A DNA stretch of 64,000 nt from DATARR01 sp036376245 (GCA_036376245.1 DASVAS010000088.1:51489-115488); one strand, 5' to 3'. Positions 30,418-40,264 are shown, numbered from the stretch's first letter. The notes: generated by a model from the sequence alone, not told the origin. Program-made: numbers and translations.

Positions 30418-32845
30418 TGGCCATGGGGTCGACCCGGGTGGCCCGCCAGGCCGGCAGCGAGCTGGCGAGGAACCCGACCAGGATGAGGATCACGGCCACG
30501 GTGGCAAAGACCATAGGGTCGGTGGGAGATACGCCGAAGAGGAGGCCAGAGAGCGCGGTGGTGGTCCAGACCGCCGTGAGGGTACCCAGGGCCAAGCCCA
30601 GCAGGGTGAGAGCAAGGCCTCTGCGGAGCACCATCCCCATGACCTCCGAGTTCCTGGCCCCCAGGGCCATCCGGATGCCCAACTCGCGGGTCCGCCGGCT
30701 GACGGTGTAGGAGAGGGTGCCGTAAAGGCCGATGGCAGTCACCAGCAGGGATGTCAGACTGAAACCGCCGAGCATCACCGAGAAGAGCCGGGGTTGGGAA
30801 AAGGTCTGCGCCGTTTCCTCCTCCAGCAGGTTGACGTCGACCGCGAGGTTGGGATCGAGCTTGCGAAAGACGGCACGGATGGAATCCAGAGCTCGCATCG
30901 GATCCCCGACCGTCTTCACCTGCAGAGACAGGACGGGGACGTGCTTCTGGGCCAGAGGAATATAGAAAAAGGGCTGCGGCCGGCTGGCGAGATCAGTGGT
31001 ATAGACACGTCGGGCAACCCCCACGACCTGCCAGACCTTCTGGGCCTTGCCGCTCCCCCAGGCGACCTGTTCCCCGATCGGATTCCGCCCGGGCCAGAAC
31101 TTCGCGGCCAGACTCTCGTCGACGATCAGCACCTGAAGGGCCCCCTTCCTGTCTTCCGGCGAGAAGTCCCTCCCCCTCACCAGGGGAATGCCAAGGGTCT
31201 GGAAGAAGCCTGGAGAGATCAGGTTGTGGCTGACTTGCAGGCTCCGGTCCACAGGCGCGGAGAGCGGGCGCAGGGAAGCGGTCAGCCCCAGGGAGGCGGA
31301 GGAGAGCGGCGCCCAGACAGACAGGGCGGCGTTACGGACCTGCGGCACACGGCGGACCTGCCCCAGGAGGCGATCCAGGAACTCGGCTCCCGCCGCTTCC
31401 GAGTAGCCCCGTAACGAGAGATCGAACTTGAGCTGCAGCACGTCATGGCTGTCGAACCCCGGGTCTACAGCCCGCAGGTTCAGGAAAGTACGAACCAGGA
31501 GGCCGGTGCTGACCAGGAGCATCAGGGAGAGCGTCACCTGGCCTACCACCAGAGCTTCCTGAAAGCTCGTGCGGCTGCGATCCGGCCCGCTGCCGCCGAC
31601 GCTCTGGTGAAGCAACGACATTACCTGCCGCCGCGTGGCCCAGAAAGCCGGCGCCAGGCCGAAAAGGATTCCGGCAGCCAGGGAAACGAACAGGGTGAAG
31701 GCGACCACCCGGACATCGACAGTGAGGTTCTCGAGCTTCGGCAGGTACTGGCCGAGGGCCCAGCCACGGATCGCGTCCATGACAAAGAGCGACAGCAGAA
31801 ATCCGACGGTCCCGCCCAGCAGGGAGAGGGCGATGCTCTCGGCGAGCAGTTGTCTGATGAGGCGACCCCGAGTGACCCCTAGAGCCAGCCGGACTCCGAT
31901 CTCCTCCCGCCGCGACGACGCTCTGGCCAGCAGGAGACCCCCCAGATTGGCGCAGACGACGAGCATCAGGAGACCGACAAGGCCGGCAAGACGGGACAGC
32001 GGACCGGCCACCCTATGACGGGTCCCAGGCCAGACGCCGAGACCCTCATAGACGGCGAGCCCGGGACTGTCTCCATCTTCCGGGCTCTCCTTCGCGAAGC
32101 GTGACGCCAGCAGGTCGAGCTCCCTCCGGGCCTCGCCCACATCCTTCCCGGGCGCGAGGCGGCCGAAGAAAAAGAAGAGCCATTGGCTGTCTTCAAAAGT
32201 CGATGTACCACCCATGTAGGGCAGAACCCATCGCGCCGCTTCCGCGGGCAGCCAGAGGTCCGCGGGCTGGTTGAGGACAACTCCCCGAAAGCCCTCCGGC
32301 GCTATGCCGATCACCGTGAACGCATGACCATTGAGGTTCAGAACGCTGCCGAGCGCCGCCGGCCGGCCGCCGTAGAGCCGCTGCCAGAGCTGGTGGCTCA
32401 GGATCACCGCCTCCCGATCCTGACGCGGCCGTTCCAACTCGAAAAAGCGGCCCGCGGCGCCGCGCAACCCCAGGGTGTGAAAGTAGTTTTCGCTCACCAG
32501 GTGGCCATCGACCTTGAGCGGCTCGCCGGCTCCCGAGAGGTTCAGCGCCAGAGGCTGATAGGTCGCCAGGTCCGAAAAGATGCGGGTGGCTTCCTTGTAG
32601 CGGAGGAACTGGCGATGAGAGATCCCGTTCCGCCTTCCTTCTTCATCCGTCCGCGTCGCCACCGAGAGGATCCGGCCCTGTTCCACAACCCCGGGAAAAT
32701 CCCGGATCAGCAAGGAATCCACCACCGCGAACACCGTGATGCTCGCGCAGATCCCGAGCGCCAGGCAGACCACCGCCACAGCGGTGAAACCGACGTCGTT
32801 GTTCAACTGGCGAAAACCATATCGCAGATCAGAAGGAACGCTCAT
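30401..32845 (-). CDS. ADOP-type ABC transporter permease (MacB/FtsX), copy B
   Basis: An 814-residue protein with the acidobacterial duplicated orphan permease layout: an N-terminal transmembrane helix (AVVCLALGICASITVFAVVD), a large MacB periplasmic domain (residues ~60-270), three helices with FtsX signatures (RREEIGVRLALGVTRGRLIR), a second periplasmic domain (~450-690) and a second FtsX block (RTRELGIRMALGARNSEVMG) ending PAWRATRVDPMAIIRHE. No ATPase gene is adjacent, as is usual for this family. It is a near-duplicate of 33649-36102. Transport substrate unknown. The last ~80 bases are identical in both copies, suggesting recent gene conversion. Confidence 0.93.
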   Translation of the reverse strand: MSVPSDLRYGFRQLNNDVGFTAVAVVCLALGICASITVFAVVDSLLIRDFPGVVEQGRILSVATRTDEEGRRNGISHRQFLRYKEATRIFSDLATYQPLALNLSGAGEPLKVDGHLVSENYFHTLGLRGAAGRFFELERPRQDREAVILSHQLWQRLYGGRPAALGSVLNLNGHAFTVIGIAPEGFRGVVLNQPADLWLPAEAARWVLPYMGGTSTFEDSQWLFFFFGRLAPGKDVGEARRELDLLASRFAKESPEDGDSPGLAVYEGLGVWPGTRHRVAGPLSRLAGLVGLLMLVVCANLGGLLLARASSRREEIGVRLALGVTRGRLIRQLLAESIALSLLGGTVGFLLSLFVMDAIRGWALGQYLPKLENLTVDVRVVAFTLFVSLAAGILFGLAPAFWATRRQVMSLLHQSVGGSGPDRSRTSFQEALVVGQVTLSLMLLVSTGLLVRTFLNLRAVDPGFDSHDVLQLKFDLSLRGYSEAAGAEFLDRLLGQVRRVPQVRNAALSVWAPLSSASLGLTASLRPLSAPVDRSLQVSHNLISPGFFQTLGIPLVRGRDFSPEDRKGALQVLIVDESLAAKFWPGRNPIGEQVAWGSGKAQKVWQVVGVARRVYTTDLASRPQPFFYIPLAQKHVPVLSLQVKTVGDPMRALDSIRAVFRKLDPNLAVDVNLLEEETAQTFSQPRLFSVMLGGFSLTSLLVTAIGLYGTLSYTVSRRTRELGIRMALGARNSEVMGMVLRRGLALTLLGLALGTLTAVWTTTALSGLLFGVSPTDPMVFATVAVILILVGFLASSLPAWRATRVDPMAIIRHE

Positions 32846-32927
32846 GGCAGTAGAACCGGCGAAGCTCTCCCTGGATCAACAGAGAAGACTATATGTCGGT
32901 ACCAGCACGAAGACTAAATCAGATCGA

Positions 32928-33452
32928 CTATTGCCGCTCTGGCGCGAGCTCGGACCCGGAGGCGGGTCTCCCGCCGGGAACAGGGCGTACCCGCAGATGA
33001 AGCCTCCGGTCCTTGACCGTGAGCTCTCTTCCTGAATCCAGGATTAGTTGGTCGGAAGGGCTGAGCAGGTCATCGTGGTCGAAGTCCTTCCATGCAATGG
33101 AAGTATGAAGCCGGCCCTTCTTGGGAAAGACCTCGAGCCAGCGCTGCCCCTTCAGCGCAGACTTGGTCTCGCCGACAGGCTGAACGATCATTCCGGAGTC
33201 CAGATAATAGCCAGGGCCGCTCCACTCCACCAAATACTGCCCGCTCTCCAATTCCAACAGGGTGCCCTCGCTGGAGAGCGTAATAGCCGAGACATGTTGG
33301 CGGTTGCACGTCTCAAAATGTAGGTAATCGCAGGGCTTCACCTCGGTGACACCGGGGTCGGCCTCCAGGAAGATCCACTCCTGGGTGTGCAGGGCTCCAG
33401 GGAGGAGCCCCAGGAAGAGGGCAAGGGTGAGGGTGAGGGGTAGGGATCGCAT
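32928..33452 (-). CDS. Secreted partner protein of ADOP permease, copy B
   Basis: A 174-residue protein with a signal peptide (MRSLPLTLTLALFLGLLPGA, then LHTQ). The mature region includes YLVEWSGPGYYLDSGMIVQP and ALKGQRWLEVFP, followed by a Pro/Arg tail. Two Cys may form a disulfide (KPCDYLHFETCNR). It is paralogous to 36173-36685, with long identical stretches (GETKSALKGQRWLEV). ATG at 33452 with AGGAG upstream. It precedes its permease by 82 bp. I do not know the family. The pairing with a permease suggests an associated exported factor. Confidence 0.75.
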   Translation of the reverse strand: MRSLPLTLTLALFLGLLPGALHTQEWIFLEADPGVTEVKPCDYLHFETCNRQHVSAITLSSEGTLLELESGQYLVEWSGPGYYLDSGMIVQPVGETKSALKGQRWLEVFPKKGRLHTSIAWKDFDHDDLLSPSDQLILDSGRELTVKDRRLHLRVRPVPGGRPASGSELAPERQ

Positions 33453-33459
33453 CTTTCTT

Positions 33460-33600
33460 CTCCTTTCGAGAAAAGGTTCAACTTTCCGGGACAGGCCCCC
33501 CGGACTGCTTTCCCCCCGAACCTCCTCCTACATCCAAGACCGAATCAGAAAATTTTCTGGCTAGGCTCTATTTTACCGCGAATTACCATTCCATGGCCCG
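33460..33600 (-). promoter_or_regulatory. Duplicated upstream leader, copy B
   Basis: This region is nearly the same as 36692-36836, apart from small changes. On the minus strand it holds the conserved box TTCGCGGTAAAATAGA near its upstream end, the block GATTCGGTCTTGGATGTAGG, and a GC hairpin (CCGGG...CCCGG) before the AAAGGAG ribosome site. It probably contains the promoter and a structured 5' leader. Confidence 0.55.
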
Positions 33601-33648
33601 CGGAACAGAACCATTGGCGGGCTCCACCCCATGGACGGCGGAGCTGTC

Positions 33649-36102
33649 TCACTCGTGACGGATGATGGCCATGGGGTCGACCCGGGTGGCCCGCCAGGCC
33701 GGCAGCGAGCTGGCGAGGAACCCGACCAGGACGAGGATCGCGGCCACGGTGAAGAAGACCCCGGGATCGGTGGGGGTCACACCGAAGAGCAGGCCGGAGA
33801 GGACGCTGGTGATCCAGACCGCCGCGAGGGTGCCCAGGGCCAGGCCCACCAGGGTGAGGGCCAGACCGCGCCGCAGCACCATGCCCATGATCTCGGCGCT
33901 CCGCGCGCCCAATGCCATGCGGATGCCGAGCTCGCGGGTGCGGCGGCTGACGGCATAGGAAAGGGAGCCGTAGAGGCCGGTCGCGGTCACCAGCAAGGCG
34001 ATCAGGCTGAAGCTGCCGAGGAGCACGGAGAAGAAGCGGGGCTGGGCGAGCGTCTTGTTCACGTCGTCTTCGAGGAGGGTCACCTGCACCGCCAGGTTGG
34101 GAGCCAGCTGGCGAAAAACTTCGCGGACAGGCTCCACCGCCTGCGACGGCTCCCGGGAAGTCTTGATCTGCAGCGAGGTCGCGGCCATATACCGCTGGGC
34201 GAGAGGCACATAGAAGAACGGCAGGGGATCGGCGGAGAGGTCCGTGGAGTGAATCCGGCGGACCACCCCCACGACCTGCCAGGACTCCCACTTCTCACCG
34301 TTGGCCACCGCGACCTGCTCGCCGACGGGATTCCGGCCGGGCCACAGCAGCGTGGCCGCGGTCTCGTCCACGATCAGGACCGGCGTGGAACCGTTGCGGT
34401 CCTCCGGCGTGAAGTCCCGGCCCCGGACGAGGGGGATCTCCAGCGTCTGGAAGAAGCCCGGCGTGACGACGTTGCACTCGGTCTCGAGGGCCGTCTCCTC
34501 CGGCTCCGAGGGCCGGCGCAGGGTGCCGGTCAGTTGGAACGAGGTCGCAGTCAGAGGGACGGAGTACGCCAGAGCGGCGTCGCGGACCTGCGGCAGTCTC
34601 CTCACCTGTTCCAGGAGCTGGCTCTGGAACCGCGGTCCGTCCGCCCGCGGATCGCCCTGGGAGAGATCGAACGACACCTTGAGCACGTTCTCGATCCGGA
34701 AGCCCGGATCGACGGAATAAAGGTTCTGCAGGGTCCGCACGATCAGGCCGGTGCTGACGAGCAGGATCAGGGAGAACGTCACCTGCGCCACGACCAGGGC
34801 TTCCTGGAAGCGGAGCCGCCCGCCGTCCGGAGGACCGCCGCCGTCCCGGTGGTGCAGCAGCGGCATGGGTTGCCGCCGCGTGGCCCAGAGGGCCGGCGTC
34901 AGGCCGAAGAGCACCCCGGTCCCCACGGAGAGCAACAGGGTGAAAGCGACCACCCGGCCGTCCATGACGACGTTGTCCAGAGTGGGGAGATATCGCTCGA
35001 ACGGCCAGCCGCGGATCACGTCCACGACGAAGAGCGACATCAGGAATCCAGCCAGACCGCCCAGCAGGGAGAGCGCGATGCTCTCGGTCAGCAGTTGCCG
35101 CACGAGCTGTCCCCGCGTGACCCCCAACGCCAGACGGACTCCGATCTCCTCCCGGCGCGCCGCCGCCTTGACGAGCAGCAGGCCTCCCAGGTTGGCGCAG
35201 ACGACCAGCATCAACAGCGTGACCAGTCCCGAGAGGCGGAGCAGCGGATTGGTCGCCAGGACGCGCATCCCGGGGTAGAAGCCGAAATCCTCGTGGATCG
35301 CGAGCCCCGGCTGCCGCTGGTCCGGCGGGACTCCCTCGTCGATTTGGGCGGTCAGCACGTCCAGCTCGGCCTGGGCCCGCGCGGCGTCCACTCCGGGAGC
35401 CAGCCGGCCGAAGAAGAAGAACAGCCAGCGGTAGGTCGAAACGTCGCGGGTAGCCCGCACCACAGGGGGAAGAAACAGGGGCGCCGACTCCCCGGAGACC
35501 CAGAGGTCCGCGGGAACGTTGAGGACGGTGCCGCGGAATCCTTCGGGCGCCACCCCGATCACCCGGAACTCGGTCCCGTTCAGTTGCACGGCGGATCCGA
35601 GGACCTTGCCGCGGCCGCTGAAGGCCCGCTGCCACAGGGCGTGGCTCAGGACCACCTCCCGGCGGTCCCCGCGTCCACTATTTCCTGGATCGAAAAGGCG
35701 TCCCGACGCGGCGCGCATCCCGAGGGTGGTGAAGTAGTTGTCGCTCACCACATAGCCCCGGAGCCGCAACGGCTCACCCGCTCCCGAGAAGTTCATCGGG
35801 AACGAGTGGAAGGCCGCCAGCTCGGAGAAGACGTGGTTGGCCTGCCGGTAGTGAAGGTAGGTCTGATAGGAGACCGGCGGCCGGTTTTCCGCTCCCGGGG
35901 TCAGGGGCCGGGTCGCCACGGAAACGATCCGGTCCTGATCGGCAACCCCGGGAAAATCCCGGATCAGCAAAGCATCGGCCACGGCAAAGACCGTGATGCT
36001 GGCGCAGATGCCCAGCGCCAGGCAGGCGACCGCCACCATGGTGAAGGCGACGTTGTTGTTCAGCCTGCGCAGCCCGTACCGTACATCGAGAGGGACGCTC
36101 AT
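33649..36102 (-). CDS. ADOP-type ABC transporter permease (MacB/FtsX), copy A
   Basis: An 817-residue protein with the same order as copy B: N-terminal helix (AVACLALGICASITVFAVAD), MacB periplasmic domain, FtsX block (RREEIGVRLALGVTRGQLVR), second periplasmic domain, FtsX block (RTRELGIRMALGARSAEIMG) and the ending PAWRATRVDPMAIIRHE. No ATPase neighbour. With 36173-36685 it forms one unit of a tandem duplication. The periplasmic domains have diverged more than the membrane blocks, so the copies may handle different partners. Confidence 0.93.
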   Translation of the reverse strand: MSVPLDVRYGLRRLNNNVAFTMVAVACLALGICASITVFAVADALLIRDFPGVADQDRIVSVATRPLTPGAENRPPVSYQTYLHYRQANHVFSELAAFHSFPMNFSGAGEPLRLRGYVVSDNYFTTLGMRAASGRLFDPGNSGRGDRREVVLSHALWQRAFSGRGKVLGSAVQLNGTEFRVIGVAPEGFRGTVLNVPADLWVSGESAPLFLPPVVRATRDVSTYRWLFFFFGRLAPGVDAARAQAELDVLTAQIDEGVPPDQRQPGLAIHEDFGFYPGMRVLATNPLLRLSGLVTLLMLVVCANLGGLLLVKAAARREEIGVRLALGVTRGQLVRQLLTESIALSLLGGLAGFLMSLFVVDVIRGWPFERYLPTLDNVVMDGRVVAFTLLLSVGTGVLFGLTPALWATRRQPMPLLHHRDGGGPPDGGRLRFQEALVVAQVTFSLILLVSTGLIVRTLQNLYSVDPGFRIENVLKVSFDLSQGDPRADGPRFQSQLLEQVRRLPQVRDAALAYSVPLTATSFQLTGTLRRPSEPEETALETECNVVTPGFFQTLEIPLVRGRDFTPEDRNGSTPVLIVDETAATLLWPGRNPVGEQVAVANGEKWESWQVVGVVRRIHSTDLSADPLPFFYVPLAQRYMAATSLQIKTSREPSQAVEPVREVFRQLAPNLAVQVTLLEDDVNKTLAQPRFFSVLLGSFSLIALLVTATGLYGSLSYAVSRRTRELGIRMALGARSAEIMGMVLRRGLALTLVGLALGTLAAVWITSVLSGLLFGVTPTDPGVFFTVAAILVLVGFLASSLPAWRATRVDPMAIIRHE

Positions 36103-36172
36103 TCGACTTACCCCGGTAGAGCCCTGAAGATTAGCATCTCCGCATCGCCATCAAAACTGCGCGGATCCGGGC

Positions 36173-36685
36173 TCAATAGTTCCGGGGCGGCCTTTCGCCG
36201 TCCCGCGGCGTCTCCCGGCGTTCCGGCGCCGCGGGCCGCACTCGCACGTGCAGGCGCACGTCCTTGATCCGCAGCTCCCGTCCCGAGTCGAGCACCAGGG
36301 TGTCGGCGACGCCCAGGATCCGGTCGGCATCCAGGTCCTTCCAGACCTGGGAGGTGTGGACCCGGCCTTCGTAGGGGTAGACCTCCAGCCAGCGCTGCCC
36401 CTTCAACGCCGACTTGGTCTCCCCGAGAGGCTGGACCACGAGACCGTTCTCCAGGTAGTAGCCGGGCCCCTTCCACTCGATGACGAAGTCCTCGCCATTG
36501 AGTTGCAGCATGGAATCGGTGACCTTGTCGACGTGGTAGTTGTCACAGGTGATGAGGCGGTGGGCGCTGTCACAGACAGCGAGGTCGGAGACCCCGGGCT
36601 CGGCCTCCAGCACGAGGGACTGGGCCCGCAGGGTGGTGGGGAGAAGACACGAAGCAAGGACGATGGCGAGGCGCAGGGATCGCAT
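36173..36685 (-). CDS. Secreted partner protein of ADOP permease, copy A
   Basis: A 170-residue protein from the ATG at 36685, with AAGGAG 7 bases upstream. An in-frame start at 36706 adds seven residues without a site. Signal peptide: LRLAIVLASCLLPTTLRAQS. The mature part shares FVIEWKGPGYYLENGLVVQP and GETKSALKGQRWLEVYP with copy B, and ends in a Pro/Arg/Glu tail. Cys residues at AVCDSAHRLITCDN match those of copy B. Family unknown. Confidence 0.75.
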   Translation of the reverse strand: MRSLRLAIVLASCLLPTTLRAQSLVLEAEPGVSDLAVCDSAHRLITCDNYHVDKVTDSMLQLNGEDFVIEWKGPGYYLENGLVVQPLGETKSALKGQRWLEVYPYEGRVHTSQVWKDLDADRILGVADTLVLDSGRELRIKDVRLHVRVRPAAPERRETPRDGERPPRNY

Positions 36686-36691
36686 TTCGGG

Positions 36692-36836
36692 GCTCCTTTC
36701 GAGCAAAGGTTGGACTTCTCCGGGACAGGCCCCGGACCGTCTTTCCCCCCGAACCTCCTCCTACATCCAAGACCGAATCAGAGATTTTATTGACTGAATT
36801 CTATTTTACCGCGAATTCCTATTCCAGAGCCTGCGG
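36692..36836 (-). promoter_or_regulatory. Duplicated upstream leader, copy A
   Basis: The counterpart of 33460-33600. The shared elements in order on the minus strand are TTCGCGGTAAAATAGA, CTGATTCGGTCTTGGATGTA, GGAGGAGGTTCGGGGGGAAA, a hairpin TCCGGG-gcctg-TCCCGGA and the AAAGGAG site. The strong conservation of non-coding sequence between the copies argues for function or for recent duplication. The region just overlaps the end of the acyltransferase gene. Confidence 0.55.
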
Positions 36837-37765
36837 AAGCAGAACCACTGGTGGGGCTCCCGGCGGATCGCCGCTTCCAGATCGGCGGCGAAGCGTCCCA
36901 GGGCGTCTTCCAGGTCGCGCTGGCGGTCACCGCTCTGGGCCACATGGATGGCGGGCCGGAGCATGCAGCGGTAGTTCCGCCGGCCCTCGCGGAACACGAA
37001 CACCGGGACCAGCGGCACGCCGGCGGCCCGGGCCAGGGCCACCGTGCCGACCGGCAGGGAGTAGGGCCGGCCGAAGAGGCTCACCCCCTGGGTGCGGCCG
37101 CCGGAACGGGGACGGTCCCCCTGGAGCGCCACGATCTCGCCGCGGCGCAGGGCGTCCAGGAGCTCCATGCCGAGCCGCGGGTCCTCGGCGAAATGGGTGG
37201 TGTAGAGCTCGCCCCCCCGGGCGCGGATCAGCTTCTCGATGAATTGCTGCGCCCGCGGGTCGGTCTCGGCCTCGCGGACCACGTGGACGCGCCGGCCGTC
37301 GCGGAAGGCCGGGAGCATCGAGCCCACCTCCCAGCTTCCCAGATGGGCCGTCACCAGGATGAAGCCCCGGCCCGAGGCCGCCAGGTTCCGCCAGCCGTCC
37401 AGCCCCTCGGCCTCGACCGCGAAAGCGCGCTCGGTGCTCAGGCGCTCATAACGCTCGGAGAGGCACCAGGCGAAGCTCCAGAAAGTGCGGAAGATCCGGC
37501 GCTGCCGCTCCCACCAGCCGCAGGGCCCCAGCACCGCCTCCAGGTTGGACGCGATGGCGGCGCGGATGTTGCGCAGGGCGATCCAGAAGAACAGGGTGAA
37601 GAGCACGATGACCAGAGCGAGGCCCCAGGGAGGCAGGATGCGGACGCCGAAGCAATGGATGCGGAACCAGAACACCCCGGTGACGTGGAGTGGACCCAGA
37701 ATCCTGCGGGCCCAGCCGGTTTCCGGCGCGTGCGGAGGAACTTCGTGACGTAGTGCGACGCTCAT
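36806..37765 (-). CDS. LpxL/HtrB-like lysophospholipid acyltransferase
   Basis: A 319-residue protein. One N-terminal membrane segment (GLALVIVLFTLFFWIALRNI) is followed by the catalytic HxxxxE block (VTAHLGSWEVGSML) and a second family block (LQGDRPRSGGRTQGVSLFGR). It transfers an acyl chain from ACP to a lipid or glycolipid at the inner membrane. Its ATG overlaps the stop of the MMPL gene (ATGA), so it is the last gene of the polyene-type operon. Aryl polyene clusters include such an acyltransferase. A lipid-A role is the alternative. Confidence 0.88.
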   Translation of the reverse strand: MSVALRHEVPPHAPETGWARRILGPLHVTGVFWFRIHCFGVRILPPWGLALVIVLFTLFFWIALRNIRAAIASNLEAVLGPCGWWERQRRIFRTFWSFAWCLSERYERLSTERAFAVEAEGLDGWRNLAASGRGFILVTAHLGSWEVGSMLPAFRDGRRVHVVREAETDPRAQQFIEKLIRARGGELYTTHFAEDPRLGMELLDALRRGEIVALQGDRPRSGGRTQGVSLFGRPYSLPVGTVALARAAGVPLVPVFVFREGRRNYRCMLRPAIHVAQSGDRQRDLEDALGRFAADLEAAIRREPHQWFCFRRLWNRNSR

Positions 37766-40260
37766 GGTGAATCAACGGCTCTTCCAGGATCATCCCCTCG
37801 GCGGAACAGGGTCTCCAGCGCCGGCAGCACCAGGAAGGTGGCCACCAGGCACGCGCAGACGCCAAGGGCAACCAGGGTTCCGGCGTTCTGGATTCCCGGC
37901 ACCCGGGAAGAGCCCAGGCTGCCGAAGCCGACTCCAGTGGTCAGCGCGATCAGGATCATCGCCAGGCCGGAAGCCTCGATTGTACCGCGAATCCCTTCCC
38001 GCGGGCGCAGCCGGCCGCCATGGACGGCATGGACCCCGAGGTCGATGCCGGTGCCGAAGAGCACCGGCAGGGTCGAGATCGCCAGCAGGTCGACGCGGCC
38101 GCCGCAGGCCCCCCAGAGCCCGAAGGTCCACAGGCATCCCAGGGCCAGCGGCAGGCTGGCGAGGAGGGAGTCGCCGACGCGGAAGCGCATGGAGACCAGC
38201 ACCACGGCGGCCACCAGGGCGAGCGCCAGCGCGCTGGAACGGGCGAGGTCGCCCAGGGCCAGGCTCCGCAGCTCCGCGCCCACGCGCGGGGCCGAGGCCA
38301 GGGCCAGCCCGGGCGCGGCCCGCCGGAGCTCGCGCGCCAGCTCCTCCCCCGTCCCCCCCGCGCCCAGGGGGACGCGGACGTGGACGGCCGCCGCCGCTCC
38401 CCCCGGCGTCTCCCGCACCAGCTCGGACATCCAGCGCGGCCAGGCCTCCCGGGGCGGCGGGGCGGGATCGATCCCCCGGCCCAGGGACCGCAGTGCCGCC
38501 AGCGCGCCCGCGAAGGGCTCGAGCCGGAAGCCGGCCGCCCTGAGCTCCCGCTCGAAGTCGTCCGCCGCCCGCTCCAGGGGCAGAGCGCGCAGCTCCGCCA
38601 GCCGCCGCCGCAGGCGCTCCCCCTGGACCAGCCAGTCGGCCGGAGTGGTGATCTCCGCCGTCCTGCCCAGCCGGGCTTCGAGGACGGGACGCGCCGCGGC
38701 GGCTCCGTCCAGGGCCTCTCCCAGATCGCGGCCCCGGGCCACCACGGTGAAGGTGTCGAGCCCCACGCCGAAGGACTCCACCAGCAGCCGCTCCGCCCGG
38801 AACGACGGGTGGTCCGCCGGCCGCAGGGAACGCAGGTCGGTCGAGAACGACAGCCGGGAGACGCCCCAGAAGGAGACCGCCGTCAGCAGGGCCGAGACGG
38901 CCAGGACCCATCCGGGCCGCCCGGCCGCGAGCCCCACCGTCCGGTGCAGCGCCGGCTGGCCGAAGCGCCGCCAGAGCCTGGGCGGCGCCCCCGCGGAGCG
39001 GCCCGGGAACGCGAGCGCGAGCGCGCCGCCGATCAGCAGCGTCGTCACCAGGGTCGCCAGCACGCCCGCCGTGAGCACCTGCCCCAGCTCCCGCAGCGGG
39101 CGGAAGTGGGCGATCACCAGAGCGGCGAGCCCCGCCGCCGTGGTCAGGGCCGAGGAGACGATGCCCGGACCGGGATCGCGCAGGGTCCCCGCCAGGGCCG
39201 CCGGCGCGTCCAGTCCCTCCCCCCGGAGCTGCCGGAAGCGGGCGCCGCCATGGATGCCATACTCGACCCCCATGCCGATCAGAGCGGCGGTGAACCCCAC
39301 CCCGATCACCGTGACGCTGCCCAGGGAGAGGGAGGCGGCCGCCACCGTCCATACCAGCCCGGTGAGCACGGAGCAGAGGATGGCCAGGGGGATGAACGCG
39401 CCGCCGAACCCCGCCAGCAGCAGGACGCCGACCCCCACCGACGAAGCGGTGGCCGTGCGGGTCAGGTCGGCCCGCAGTATGGCCTCGTCCTGGGCGGCGT
39501 AGAGGGGACCGCCCACGGCCTGGAAGTCCAGGGCGGTGCCGGACGACCGCCGGACCTCGGCGTAGGCGCGGTCCAGCGCCGCCTGGAGAGCCCGCCCGCC
39601 GGCCGGGTCGATCTCCGCCCGCGCCGGTGTGAGCATCACCAGGGCCGCGCGGCCGTCGCGCGAGATGAAGCTGCCGGTGAGGGGATCGACGGGCAGGGCG
39701 GACGAGGCGCCCAGCAGCCCTTCGGAGAGGCCGAGGGGATCGGCGGCGAAGAGCCGCGCCGCCATCCCGCCGGCCGGGCTCCGCAGCGCGCCCCGCATCT
39801 CGGCGACCCGGACGCGGACGGCCTCGGGCTCGAGACGGCGGGCCAGGTCTTCCTTCCACCCCTCGCCGTGTATCAACAGGGGCAGGCGCGGGGCCACCCG
39901 GGTCAGGAAGAAGCGCTCGTCCTCCTCGGTGATCCCCGAGCGGGCCTCCGCCACCTCGGGGTCCCGCGCCAGGACCTCCGCCAGCCGCTCGGCGGCGGCC
40001 AGCAGGGGCTCGGGATCTTCCAGGCCGCCGCCCGGGGAACGGACCACCACGAAGACCTTCTCGAAGCCGCCGAAGGTCTGGAGGAACACCCGGTAGTCGT
40101 CGCCCGCCGCCGCGCCCTCGGGGAGCAGCGCCGAGAGGTCGGTCTCCAGCCGGAAGCGGGAGGCGGGGATCAGCGCCGCGGCGGTGAGGAGAAGGGTGAC
40201 CGCCAGGACCCACCGGGGGCGGCGGGAGAGGAAGGACGCGAGGCGGTTGGAGAGAGGCAT
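37762..40260 (-). CDS. MMPL/RND-family exporter
   Basis: An 832-residue protein with about 12 membrane segments in two halves, beginning PRWVLAVTLLLTAAALIPA at ~residue 14. Each half has a large periplasmic loop. Typical MMPL text: SVTVIGVGFTAALIGMGVEY, then GIHGGARF; and LLAISTLPVLFGTGIDLGVH, then AVHGGR. It starts at the ATG at 40260, 4 bp after the ketoreductase gene. In aryl polyene clusters an MMPL transporter moves the lipid product to the outer membrane. The same role is inferred here. Confidence 0.9.
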   Translation of the reverse strand: MPLSNRLASFLSRRPRWVLAVTLLLTAAALIPASRFRLETDLSALLPEGAAAGDDYRVFLQTFGGFEKVFVVVRSPGGGLEDPEPLLAAAERLAEVLARDPEVAEARSGITEEDERFFLTRVAPRLPLLIHGEGWKEDLARRLEPEAVRVRVAEMRGALRSPAGGMAARLFAADPLGLSEGLLGASSALPVDPLTGSFISRDGRAALVMLTPARAEIDPAGGRALQAALDRAYAEVRRSSGTALDFQAVGGPLYAAQDEAILRADLTRTATASSVGVGVLLLAGFGGAFIPLAILCSVLTGLVWTVAAASLSLGSVTVIGVGFTAALIGMGVEYGIHGGARFRQLRGEGLDAPAALAGTLRDPGPGIVSSALTTAAGLAALVIAHFRPLRELGQVLTAGVLATLVTTLLIGGALALAFPGRSAGAPPRLWRRFGQPALHRTVGLAAGRPGWVLAVSALLTAVSFWGVSRLSFSTDLRSLRPADHPSFRAERLLVESFGVGLDTFTVVARGRDLGEALDGAAAARPVLEARLGRTAEITTPADWLVQGERLRRRLAELRALPLERAADDFERELRAAGFRLEPFAGALAALRSLGRGIDPAPPPREAWPRWMSELVRETPGGAAAAVHVRVPLGAGGTGEELARELRRAAPGLALASAPRVGAELRSLALGDLARSSALALALVAAVVLVSMRFRVGDSLLASLPLALGCLWTFGLWGACGGRVDLLAISTLPVLFGTGIDLGVHAVHGGRLRPREGIRGTIEASGLAMILIALTTGVGFGSLGSSRVPGIQNAGTLVALGVCACLVATFLVLPALETLFRRGDDPGRAVDSP

Positions 40261-40264
40261 CCCC

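Noticed and set aside
33631..36267. 878-codon open frame antisense to ADOP permease copy A
   Set aside because: The permease has full domain support; the antisense protein is charge-rich filler.
30401..36836. Composite transposon carrying the duplicated permease units
   Set aside because: No transposase or flanking repeat; simple tandem duplication explains it.
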